Assembly (NCBI GenBank): GCA_016209585.1
Contig: JACQVU010000101.1
Coordinates: 1-9,659 of the forward strand
DNA: 9,659 nucleotides
DNA from: Planctomycetota bacterium
GTDB taxonomy: Bacteria; Planctomycetota; UBA8742; JACQVU01
Reading direction: 5' to 3'
Position 1 is the first letter of the stretch; every line of letters starts with the position of its first letter. Position numbers and translations under genes: made by a program. The notes below the pieces were generated by a model, which saw only the letters and a list, made by a program, of their open reading frames with translations, searched no databases and was not told the origin of the DNA. Below, piece by piece: positions 1-6,667 of this stretch.

Positions 1-2730
1 GCGCAGGACAAGACCATCCTCTACTGTCCCGCGTGCCACAAGCAGTTCAACGTCATGGGCTTCCGGCCCGGCCGCAAGGCGCGCTGCAAAGACTGCCGCG
101 CGGACCTGGTGGATCGCCCCGACGCCCCCCCGCCGCTCTCCGCGGGCTTCCTGCAGGCCATTTCGTTGCCGCCGCCCGGCCTGGGCGTGACCAGCACGGT
201 GCTGGGCGCGGTGGTGGACCCCGCCGCCGGCGACAGCAGCGCCGAGGGCGTGGACATCGGCGGCTACGTGCTCATCCACCTGCTGGCGGAGAACGACACC
301 GGCGACCTCTACGAGGCCAAGAACTCGCGCAGCGGCAACCGCTGCCTGCTGAAGATCGTCGCCGGCTACCTGGCGGAGAGTTCCACGCTGGAGGCCGATC
401 TGCGCCACGTGGGCGACGCCACGGACGCGGCCGGCGTTCCCGCCCTGCTGCCCGTGACGGAAGTGACGCGGGGGGGCGACAGCCTCTACTACGTGATGCC
501 GCACTCCACGGGGGTCACGCTGCGGGAGGCGATGAGCCGCGGGCGGGTGAACGTGGAGTTCGCGTGCCGCGTGGTGCGCGACCTGGCGCTGGCGCTGCAC
601 GCGCTGCACGAGCGCGGCTTCGTGCACGGTAACCTGCGCGCCGAAACCGTGCTGATGACCCGGCCCGACGACCGCGCCGTCATCACCGACTACACCCTGG
701 CACGCCAGCGCGGACCGGCGGCCACCGCGCCGCCGACGGACGAGACCGCGTCGTTCGCGGCTGACGGCCTCGACGCCTGGGACGACCAGTTCCTGCTGGG
801 GGCGCTCCTGTACGAGATGGTGTCGGGCCGGTCGGTGGTGAACGAGGTTTTCGCCGACCCCGATCCGGGCGAGGCGGCGCGCGCCGCCGCGACGGCGGTG
901 GAGCACACCACGCCGCCCATCGACAAGGCCATCGCCACGGTGGTGGCGGCTGCGGTGCATCCCAACAAGCGCGCGCGCTACCCGACCACGGCGCGGCTGG
1001 CTGAGGACCTGGGCCGCGTCGCCGTGGGCGTCAGGCCGCTCGGTCCCGGCAAGCAGGCCGTGAAGGCCGGCAAGCGGGCCGAGAAACCGCGCCGTCCTTC
1101 GCGCGTGGCCTCCCCAACCGCCGCCACGCCGGCCGCGGGCGCCAAGCGAGTGACGCCGGCGAACCGCCGGCGCACGGCGTTCGTCGCCGGCGCGGCGGGA
1201 GGCGGCGGGTTGCTCGTGGTGCTGCTGTTCGCTTGGCTCCTCTCCGGGCAGCCCGCGGCAAGCGGCGGGGCGGCGGCGGGGGGCGGCCAAGGCGGGGGCG
1301 GCGATCCCGTCACCCCGGCGCCCGGCCGCGCGGTGGAGGTCGAGGCTGCGAAGGCGGCGGAGGAACTGGTGGCGCGGGCGCGCGCCGCGCCGGAGCCGGG
1401 GCAGCGCGCGGAGTTGCTGGGCGAGGCCTGGCGCGCGGCGCCGGGGCGGAACGACCTTCTGCTGGAACGGGCGGCGGCGCTTCTGGCCGCCGGCCAGGCG
1501 GCTCAGGCGCGCGAGGCGGCCGCCCAATACCGCGGGCGGGTGGCGGGGGATCGGCGCGGCCCCTACTGTTCGGCGGTGGTAACGCTTTTCTGGTTCGGCG
1601 ACGCGGCGGTCGCCCGCGCCGACCTGGACCTGGCCGCGGCTCCCGGTCCGGCTCAGGCCGAGGCCGACTACGCCTTCCTGGCCGCGCGCTGGATCGAGAG
1701 CATCGAGGGGCAGTACACCGCGCTGGCCGGGCACCTTCCCCGGCTGGGCGAGTTGGTCCCGGCGCACGCCGAGGCGGCGGCGCTGGCAGCCGAGGCGGCC
1801 GCGTTCGGGCCGTCGCCCGACCTAGCCGCGGCGCAGGGATTTTGCGAGAAATTGGGCGCGGCCTTTCCGAACTCGCCCCGCGCGCTGTACGTGCGCGCCT
1901 GCCTGGCCAAGGCCGGGGAGCGGGCCGTGGAGTGCGACGAGGCCTTCCGCGCCGTTCTCGCGGCCGCGCCGGGGTTCCAGGAGGCGCGCTTCGCGTACGC
2001 CTTCTTCCTCTACCAGCAGGGCCGGTGGAAGGAGGCCATCGACCAGTTCACCCGCGTCATCGCCGACGGGTCGGGCGGCGACCGCAGGGAGGCCTTCCGC
2101 TGGCGGGCAGCGGCGAATGAGCAGGCCGGGGCGCTGGACCGCGCCATCGAGGACCTGGGAGAGACCATTCGCCTGGCGGTGGGGCCGGGAACGGAGGGCG
2201 TTCGCGCGCAGGCGCACCGGGATCGCGCCCGCCTGTACAAGAAGACGGACAACGGCGGCCGCGAACTCGGTGAACTCACGCAGGCGCTGGCCCTGGAGCC
2301 ACGCGACCCCGCCTCACGGCAGCGGCGCAGCGACCTGCATGCCCGCGCCGGCCGCGTCGACGAGGCCCTGGCCGACCTCAGCGCCCTGGTCGACGCCTAC
2401 CCTGAAGACTCGACCTACCGCCACCAGCGCGCGGCCTTCCTGTGGCGCCAGAACCGCCTCGACGAGGCCGCGACCGACTTCCTGCGCTTCTTTGAAATCC
2501 TCCCGCTGCCCACCTATCCGGACGAACATCGCGGCCGGTGGAAGGACGCGCAGGAGTTCTGCCGGGCGCTCATCGTGGACCACCGGGCCAAGGAGGCTGA
2601 GGCCATCCTCTCGGTCGCGCTGGCGCAGATGGACAAGCGCGCCGGCCAACTCTCGAAGAAAGAGCGGGATGACCGCGAGAAGATTGAGACCCTCCTGGCC
2701 GCGGCCAAACGCGAGCAGAAGAAAGAGTGA
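1..2730 (+). CDS. Zinc-ribbon, Ser/Thr pseudokinase, transmembrane and TPR protein (5' partial)
   Basis: The reading frame is open from base 1, so the gene begins upstream. The first ATG, at 55, would cut a zinc ribbon in half (CPAC at window residues 9-12, CKDC at 29-32). A protein-kinase fold follows from about residue 84 to 345. The ATP-anchoring lysine survives in CLLKIV (K118), and subdomain IX is recognisable as DDQFLLGALLYEM. The catalytic loop HRDLKPEN reads HGNLRAET at 209-216: the catalytic Asp is Asn211 and the metal-binding Asn is Thr216. DFG reads DYT (230-232), and the glycine loop is degraded to AENDTG. I therefore infer a pseudokinase. A basic, Ala/Pro-rich linker leads to one membrane helix (about 393-415). 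A Gly/Ala-rich stretch and an alpha-helical region with TPR-like repeats follow, clearest at 661-850, probably outside the cytoplasm. The tail is Lys/Glu-rich. The role is likely sensing or scaffolding; the substrate is unknown. The stop overlaps or adjoins the next gene, suggesting one transcript. Confidence 0.9.
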   Translation, partial: AQDKTILYCPACHKQFNVMGFRPGRKARCKDCRADLVDRPDAPPPLSAGFLQAISLPPPGLGVTSTVLGAVVDPAAGDSSAEGVDIGGYVLIHLLAENDTGDLYEAKNSRSGNRCLLKIVAGYLAESSTLEADLRHVGDATDAAGVPALLPVTEVTRGGDSLYYVMPHSTGVTLREAMSRGRVNVEFACRVVRDLALALHALHERGFVHGNLRAETVLMTRPDDRAVITDYTLARQRGPAATAPPTDETASFAADGLDAWDDQFLLGALLYEMVSGRSVVNEVFADPDPGEAARAAATAVEHTTPPIDKAIATVVAAAVHPNKRARYPTTARLAEDLGRVAVGVRPLGPGKQAVKAGKRAEKPRRPSRVASPTAATPAAGAKRVTPANRRRTAFVAGAAGGGGLLVVLLFAWLLSGQPAASGGAAAGGGQGGGGDPVTPAPGRAVEVEAAKAAEELVARARAAPEPGQRAELLGEAWRAAPGRNDLLLERAAALLAAGQAAQAREAAAQYRGRVAGDRRGPYCSAVVTLFWFGDAAVARADLDLAAAPGPAQAEADYAFLAARWIESIEGQYTALAGHLPRLGELVPAHAEAAALAAEAAAFGPSPDLAAAQGFCEKLGAAFPNSPRALYVRACLAKAGERAVECDEAFRAVLAAAPGFQEARFAYAFFLYQQGRWKEAIDQFTRVIADGSGGDRREAFRWRAAANEQAGALDRAIEDLGETIRLAVGPGTEGVRAQAHRDRARLYKKTDNGGRELGELTQALALEPRDPASRQRRSDLHARAGRVDEALADLSALVDAYPEDSTYRHQRAAFLWRQNRLDEAATDFLRFFEILPLPTYPDEHRGRWKDAQEFCRALIVDHRAKEAEAILSVALAQMDKRAGQLSKKERDDREKIETLLAAAKREQKKE

Positions 2731-2735
2731 TCGCG

Positions 2736-3848
2736 ATGGACCGGCGTCATCTCGCGATCCTCCTGGCGTCGGCGTTGGCGATCATCGCCTGTGGTTGCCC
2801 AAGACAGCCGCCCGCCACCGCTGAGCGAAAGATGGCGCCCGCGCCCGGCCCGCTGCGCCCCGCGCCGCTCTCCGCCGCCGACCGCCGGCTGGCTGGCCCG
2901 CCTTTCCTGTATCCGTTCCACGCCGAGCCGGCGGCGGAGCGGCCCCACGCGCTCCACTTCCTGGGCCGCAACCCGCAGGGCTTCCGCGAGTTCCGCCGGC
3001 CGTTCGACGGCGCGATTTTCGTCGAAATCCCGGCCGGCCCGTTCCTGTTCGGCTCCGGCGACGGCCCGAAGGACGAGCAGCCTCGCCAGACCCGCGCGCT
3101 GCCGACCTTTTACCTCGGCAAGTACGAGGTGACCTGGGGCCAGTACGGCCGCTTCTGCCAATGGTGGCGCTCCGTGCCCTCGTCGGAACGGTGGCGGGTG
3201 CACCATCCCACGCAACCGGTGGATGAGGACTATGAGGTTGTGCCGTCGAAGAGCGACGCCCAGGCGCTGCTCGCCGACCCGGAATGGGAGCAGGCCGCGG
3301 TCTACGGCATCGACTGGTTCTCCGCCTACGCCTACGCCAACTGGGCCGCCGCCGGTCGCGGCGGCCACCTGCTGCCGAGCGAGGAGGAATGGGAGAAGGC
3401 CGCGCGCGGCCAGTCCGGCCGGACCTACCCCTGGGGCGACGAAGCGCCCGGTCCCGCCGACGACCTCTTCTACCTGAAAACCAGCCACGGCGACCGGCCG
3501 CTGGTGGGGCGCTCGACCATCGACGTGTCGCCCTACGGCGTCTGGGACCTGGCCGCCAACGTCTCAGAGTGGTGCGCCAACTATTACAGCCGCAACGCCT
3601 ACAACGAGGCGGAAGGGGCGAATCGCTCCACGCCGGCGGCGTCGGAGCAGGGCACGCGGGCCATTCGCGGGGCGTCGTTCCTCCGGGCGTCGCGACGGGG
3701 CGACTGCGTGCTCTCGCGGCGAGCCTTCGACACCCCCGACAGCGTGCTGCTCCAGTACGGCATGCGCTGCGCGCTCACGGTCGAGAACGTTGACCTGGTG
3801 TTCCCCGAAGGGAGCGCGGAGCGCCCCCCGCCGCCCGGCGGCTCGTGA
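2736..3848 (+). CDS. Lipoprotein with FGE-sulfatase (SUMF1-like) domain, probably non-catalytic
   Basis: A 370-residue protein. MDRR is followed by a hydrophobic segment and a lipobox ending IIAC (Cys19), so it should be a lipoprotein. After a Pro/Ala-rich spacer, an FGE-sulfatase domain (PF03781 type) runs from about residue 92 to 347. Its landmarks are FVEIPAGPFLFGS (95-107), YLGKYEVTWGQYGRFC (126-141), LLPSEEEWEKAARG (212-225), YPWGDE (231-236), SPYGVWDLAANVSEWC (265-280), AIRGASF (309-315) and YGMRC (341-345). True formylglycine-generating enzymes use two cysteines (336 and 341 in human SUMF1) just before the TPD motif. Aligned on TPD (333-335), both positions are non-Cys here. The one nearby Cys (324) is out of register. 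Sulfatase maturation is therefore unlikely; a binding or structural role is more plausible. I chose ATG 2736 because it gives a compact signal peptide with GAAAGAG upstream. GTG 2727, overlapping the previous stop (GTGA), is the alternative and adds three residues. It is probably co-transcribed with the pseudokinase gene. Confidence 0.9.
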   Translation: MDRRHLAILLASALAIIACGCPRQPPATAERKMAPAPGPLRPAPLSAADRRLAGPPFLYPFHAEPAAERPHALHFLGRNPQGFREFRRPFDGAIFVEIPAGPFLFGSGDGPKDEQPRQTRALPTFYLGKYEVTWGQYGRFCQWWRSVPSSERWRVHHPTQPVDEDYEVVPSKSDAQALLADPEWEQAAVYGIDWFSAYAYANWAAAGRGGHLLPSEEEWEKAARGQSGRTYPWGDEAPGPADDLFYLKTSHGDRPLVGRSTIDVSPYGVWDLAANVSEWCANYYSRNAYNEAEGANRSTPAASEQGTRAIRGASFLRASRRGDCVLSRRAFDTPDSVLLQYGMRCALTVENVDLVFPEGSAERPPPPGGS

Positions 3849-3883
3849 CAACCCCGGTCGACTCGCCCGCCCATGACGTGCTC
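3849..3883. other. Convergent intergenic gap without a visible terminator
   Basis: Only 35 bases separate the stop codons of the convergent FGE-like lipoprotein gene and C45-like gene. I see no hairpin followed by a T-run in either direction. The only symmetry is a short GTCGAC palindrome. Termination is therefore factor-dependent, or the transcripts overlap at their 3' ends. Confidence 0.5.
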
Positions 3884-5242
3884 TTAGTACTCTTCGTCAC
3901 CGTTCCCGGTTTCTCGTCCGCCGTTCCCCACGGGCGGGGCCGCCGCGCCGAACATTTCGTCACGAGTGAACGTGACGTACTTGCGACGGCAGGCGTCCAC
4001 CAACCCCCGCGCCACCGCCAGCCGCATCTCCAGCCGGCTGTTGCAGAAGACGGCGGAGTGAAGGTTGTAGCCCTTCAGCGCGGCGTCGCGCGCGCCGTCG
4101 ATCATGATCTGGGCGTCGATGCGGCCGAAGTTGCGCCGCACGAACTCCATCATTCCCACGTAATGCTGGTGGGTGCGGCTGCCGACCGGCGATTCCGGCC
4201 CCGGACGCTCGAAGTCGCCGCCGGAGGTGGTCTGCGTGTTGCGCAGGTCGGGATGGAAGTCGTCGTCGGAGCGACACACCGTGCACTCGCTCTTCACCGA
4301 GTAATCGGCCAATTGCTCGCGGCCGTCGCCGGGAAAGAAGAAGGCCACCTGGCGCGAGTTGGTTTCGACGGCGCAGGCGGCGCCCTCACGCCCGGAGGCG
4401 ATGACGTAGTTCACCGGAATGGTGCGCGGCGTGGCCGCGATGAGGTCCGCGGCGTCGCGCAGCCTCGTGGCGCGGGCGAGCACCTTCTTGATCACCAGGC
4501 CCATCGGCACGCCGTCCAGGTCGGAGAAGACCCCCTTGTGCCCCACCATGCCGACCGAAATCCCGGCGCCGTTCATGCCGGAACAGGTGTAGACGGTTCC
4601 CGGCCAGCCCACCACGGTGTAAGGCAGTCCGCCGGTGGGGTGGTACGAAATAACGACGTAGCGGTTCTGGAGGCCGAAGTCCTTCGACCAGTCGAAGTTG
4701 TGGAAGTGGTAGGTTTCGCCGTCCCGGGCGGCCTGGCCCCAGACAGCCACGTTGGAGCACCCCTTCCGCGCTGGCGCGCCGGACTCCGCCGGCTTCCTCT
4801 CGCCCGCCTCCTTGGCCATCTTGTGCCGGCCCTCCACGATGCGCGCCTCCCCCTCGGCCTCCACGATGTCGCCGATCAACGAGGCATACACCACGTCGCG
4901 CTCCGGCAGGTCGCACGCCTCGGCGATGCCCCGGCACTCCTCGATGGCCTCCTCCGGGCACATCAGCGTGACTCGCGCCAGCAGCCGCTCGATCTCCGGC
5001 CAGCGCTCGCCCATCCCGCGGCGGAAGGGTTCCACCCACTCTTTCGTGATGTAGGCGCGCACCTCGTCGCGGAACAGCGCGCCCAGGGCGCGGCCCATCT
5101 CGCGCGGGGTCCCCCTCACCACCACGTGGCGGATGCCCTCTTTCACCCTCAGCCCCGGCCGCGGACTCTCGCCCGCCGCCGCCGCGCGCCCCGTGAAGTG
5201 CGCGGCGAACAGAATGACCGTGAGCAGCATGATCGTTCGCAT
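3884..5242 (-). CDS. Secreted C45-family (acyl-CoA:6-APA acyltransferase-like) Ntn hydrolase
   Basis: A 452-residue protein beginning MRTIMLLTVILFAAHF, a cleavable signal peptide ending near AAAAGE, so it acts outside the cytoplasm. The mature N-terminus carries the family's GTPREMGRALGALFRDEV segment (44-61). The key motif is GCSNVAVWG (161-169): Cys162 fits the nucleophile of peptidase C45 (PF03417 type), exposed when the precursor cuts itself before that Cys. HNFDW (181-185) matches the conserved N-x-DW region, and further core strands follow (PYTVVGWPG, SGMNGAGISVGM). The family hydrolyses or transfers acyl groups on amide bonds; this substrate cannot be told. A charged Lys/Glu-rich insert (about 132-160) sits just before the cleavage site. 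The tail after about 432 is Gly/Asn/Glu-rich and looks unconserved. The frame extends upstream to 5389, but that extension overlaps the preceding gene and lacks a signal peptide. The chosen ATG has AGAGG five bases upstream. It lies 13 bases after the preceding gene, suggesting an operon. Confidence 0.88.
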   Translation of the reverse strand: MRTIMLLTVILFAAHFTGRAAAAGESPRPGLRVKEGIRHVVVRGTPREMGRALGALFRDEVRAYITKEWVEPFRRGMGERWPEIERLLARVTLMCPEEAIEECRGIAEACDLPERDVVYASLIGDIVEAEGEARIVEGRHKMAKEAGERKPAESGAPARKGCSNVAVWGQAARDGETYHFHNFDWSKDFGLQNRYVVISYHPTGGLPYTVVGWPGTVYTCSGMNGAGISVGMVGHKGVFSDLDGVPMGLVIKKVLARATRLRDAADLIAATPRTIPVNYVIASGREGAACAVETNSRQVAFFFPGDGREQLADYSVKSECTVCRSDDDFHPDLRNTQTTSGGDFERPGPESPVGSRTHQHYVGMMEFVRRNFGRIDAQIMIDGARDAALKGYNLHSAVFCNSRLEMRLAVARGLVDACRRKYVTFTRDEMFGAAAPPVGNGGRETGNGDEEY

Positions 5243-5247
5243 GGTCG

Positions 5248-5252
5248 CCTCT
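5248..5252 (-). promoter_or_regulatory. Ribosome binding site of the C45-like gene
   Basis: AGAGG on the minus strand lies five bases before the ATG at 5242, inside the 13-base gap after the upstream gene's stop. It decides the start in favour of the signal-peptide form over the 49-residue longer frame. Confidence 0.65.
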
Positions 5253-5255
5253 GGT

Positions 5256-6479
5256 TTACTTTCCGCCCGCGGGTTCCCCGCCGGCCGCGCGCGGGTCGGC
5301 GACGGCCGCGGCCCAGCCCTCCATGGCGGCGAACGCCCGCCGCAGCCGCAGAAGACGCGCCCGCGCCGCGACGGCGGTTTCCGGGTCATAGGACGGCGCC
5401 CACCGGCCTCCCGGAGCCACCCGCATCTTGTACGGTTGGTAAGCGGCGTCCGACGGACGGTAGTCGAACGACCGCCCCGCCGCTTCCACGATGGCCTCGG
5501 CCGCTCGCCGGCACCAGGGCGCCTCGGCCCCGCGCACGATGACGGCCCGCGGCGGCCGATTTCCGTCGCGCCAACCCCGCGCCCACTCGCGGTCGGTCGC
5601 CTCCAGCTGCCGCTGTTCCGCCTCCGGCGACATGGGCCGCAACAGGTCCAGCAGACAGGTTGCCCCCTCTTTCACCAGCCCCATCGCGAGCAGGCTGCGG
5701 CCCAGTTCGCATCGCGCCTCCGGCGGCAGATCGCTTTCGCCGGCGGCCGCGGCCAGAACCCGGTCGCGCGGCGACGCTCCTTGCCCAGCCTCGCCGGCCG
5801 CGTCGAGCACCGCTCGCGGGAAGGCGCGCAGCGCGGCGGCGGCGTGGGCGCGGAGATCGGCGGAACCGGCGTCTTCCAGGTCGGCCAGAAGCGTCTCCAG
5901 CGCCACCTGGCCGCCAGCGTTTGGCGGGTAGGCACGCAGGTCAAGCGTCTGGGCGATGGAGACCCGGTAGCCAAAGTCTCGGCGTTCCCGCGGGAACCTT
6001 TCATTCTCCTCGAACGGCTCGCGCGTGAACTCGATGGCGCCGTCGGCGCGCGCCAGCAGCCGAAGCGACGCGGCCCGCTCCGTCGCCCTGGCTTCAGATG
6101 GGGGGTCGGCGGGTTCCGCCGCGAACCCCTCACGCTCCGCCAGCAGCACCACGAAGCCCGGTTCGCTCCCGGTCAGGCCCGGTTCGTGAACGTAGGCGCG
6201 CTCGCCGTACGCGCCGGTCACGGGATGCGCGAGCGCCTCGCGCGACAGGAGGCCGTGGCGCGCCAGTTCCTCGATATCGTCCGGCCCCGCGCCGAATCGC
6301 GCGCGCCACGCCAGCAGCGCGGCGCCGATCTCCTCCATCCGCGACCAGGCCAACTCCCGCGCGAAGCGCGATGAGGCCGTCACCCTCGGCCGCGGAAGCA
6401 GCGCGCCGGCCACCTGGCTCGCCAGCAGGAGGGCGCCAATCACCACCGCGGGCACGACGAAGGCGGGCAGCTTTTTCAT
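5256..6479 (-). CDS. Membrane-anchored protein of unknown function
   Basis: A 407-residue protein I do not recognise. It starts MKKLPAFVVPAVVIGALLL: two lysines, then one uncleaved-looking helix (about 5-28), which predicts a short inside end and a large outside domain. Residues 36-100 form a helix (RFARELAWSRMEEIGAALLA) then a small region with LLSREALAHPVTGAYGERAYVH. This loosely recalls the layout of type II secretion pseudopilins, but there is no prepilin-peptidase G/FTLxE site, so I do not call it one. Residues about 195-310 are Ala/Leu-rich and helical (possible repeat-type helices). The C-terminal part has a basic, aromatic patch (SFDYRPSDAAYQPYKMRV) and ends in an Ala/Arg-rich helix. 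The start is supported by the TM segment, but no clear Shine-Dalgarno is seen. It lies 13 bases upstream of the C45-like gene on the same strand, so a shared operon and a joint envelope role are inferred. The antisense frame (5133-6374) is low-complexity Arg/Pro and is judged a shadow. Confidence 0.75.
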   Translation of the reverse strand: MKKLPAFVVPAVVIGALLLASQVAGALLPRPRVTASSRFARELAWSRMEEIGAALLAWRARFGAGPDDIEELARHGLLSREALAHPVTGAYGERAYVHEPGLTGSEPGFVVLLAEREGFAAEPADPPSEARATERAASLRLLARADGAIEFTREPFEENERFPRERRDFGYRVSIAQTLDLRAYPPNAGGQVALETLLADLEDAGSADLRAHAAAALRAFPRAVLDAAGEAGQGASPRDRVLAAAAGESDLPPEARCELGRSLLAMGLVKEGATCLLDLLRPMSPEAEQRQLEATDREWARGWRDGNRPPRAVIVRGAEAPWCRRAAEAIVEAAGRSFDYRPSDAAYQPYKMRVAPGGRWAPSYDPETAVAARARLLRLRRAFAAMEGWAAAVADPRAAGGEPAGGK

Positions 6480-6515
6480 AGTGGAGAATCTGCCACGGCG
6501 CGAAGATCACTTCAC

Positions 6516-6537
6516 CGGCCCCGGCCGAGCGGGGCCG
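6516..6537. repeat. GC-rich inverted repeat (possible hairpin or operator)
   Basis: CGGCCCCG and CGGGGCCG form perfect 8-base arms around a 6-base loop, GCCGAG. The element sits about 36 bases upstream of the minus-strand start at 6479, so it could be a 5' leader hairpin of that operon or an operator. No T-run follows in either direction, so it is not an ordinary terminator. Chance is a real alternative at this GC content. Confidence 0.5.
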
Positions 6538-6573
6538 AACCACCCGCCCGCGCCGTCGTTCCTACCGGCTGGG

Positions 6574-6594
6574 GCAGGATCGGTTTCATCCTGC
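6574..6594. repeat. Inverted repeat GCAGGAT-N7-ATCCTGC (operator-like)
   Basis: Perfect 7-base arms GCAGGAT and ATCCTGC flank CGGTTTC. The arms are mixed in composition, so chance is less likely than for the neighbouring GC-only repeat. The element lies 73 bases before the vWA start and 95 before the divergent operon start, a position suited to a regulator-binding site for either. No second copy is seen in the window. Confidence 0.45.
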
Positions 6595-6653
6595 TCGCCG
6601 GTGGGCGCCACGTCAACGGGGTACCGCGTCGCGGGGCGGTCCTCGGAGAGACT

Positions 6654-6659
6654 AAGGAA
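6654..6659 (+). promoter_or_regulatory. Ribosome binding site of the vWA gene
   Basis: AAGGAA lies five bases before a GTG (6665) and eight before an ATG (6668). Both are in frame and adjacent. I prefer the ATG; the GTG form adds a single residue. Confidence 0.65.
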
Positions 6660-6667
6660 ACACCGTG

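Larger units (their letters stand above)
6480..6667. promoter_or_regulatory. Divergent intergenic region with two inverted repeats
   Basis: The 188 bases between the start of the minus-strand operon (6479) and the vWA gene (6668) must hold promoters for both directions. I cannot point to convincing -35/-10 pairs in either direction. Two perfect inverted repeats lie inside, listed separately, along with the vWA gene's ribosome binding site. Confidence 0.5.

Noticed and set aside
55..57. ATG at 55 as the start of the pseudokinase gene
   Set aside because: The frame is open to base 1 and encodes CPAC before this ATG. Starting here would remove half of a CxxC/CxxC zinc ribbon.
625..696. An active Hanks-type Ser/Thr kinase
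   Set aside because: The catalytic loop reads HGNLRAET, without the catalytic Asp or metal-binding Asn, and the glycine loop is not recognisable.
3845..5542. A 565-residue plus-strand frame opposite the C45-like gene
   Set aside because: It is of low-complexity His/Arg/Pro composition with no motif, and it lies antisense to the frame carrying the signal peptide and GCSN nucleophile motif.
5133..6374. A 413-residue plus-strand frame opposite the unknown membrane protein
   Set aside because: It is Arg/Pro/Gln-rich without domains. The minus-strand frame has a proper membrane anchor, balanced composition and operon spacing.
6330..6479. A type II secretion pseudopilin
   Set aside because: The helix-then-small-domain layout is similar, but there is no prepilin peptidase cleavage motif before the hydrophobic helix, and the protein is much longer than pseudopilins.
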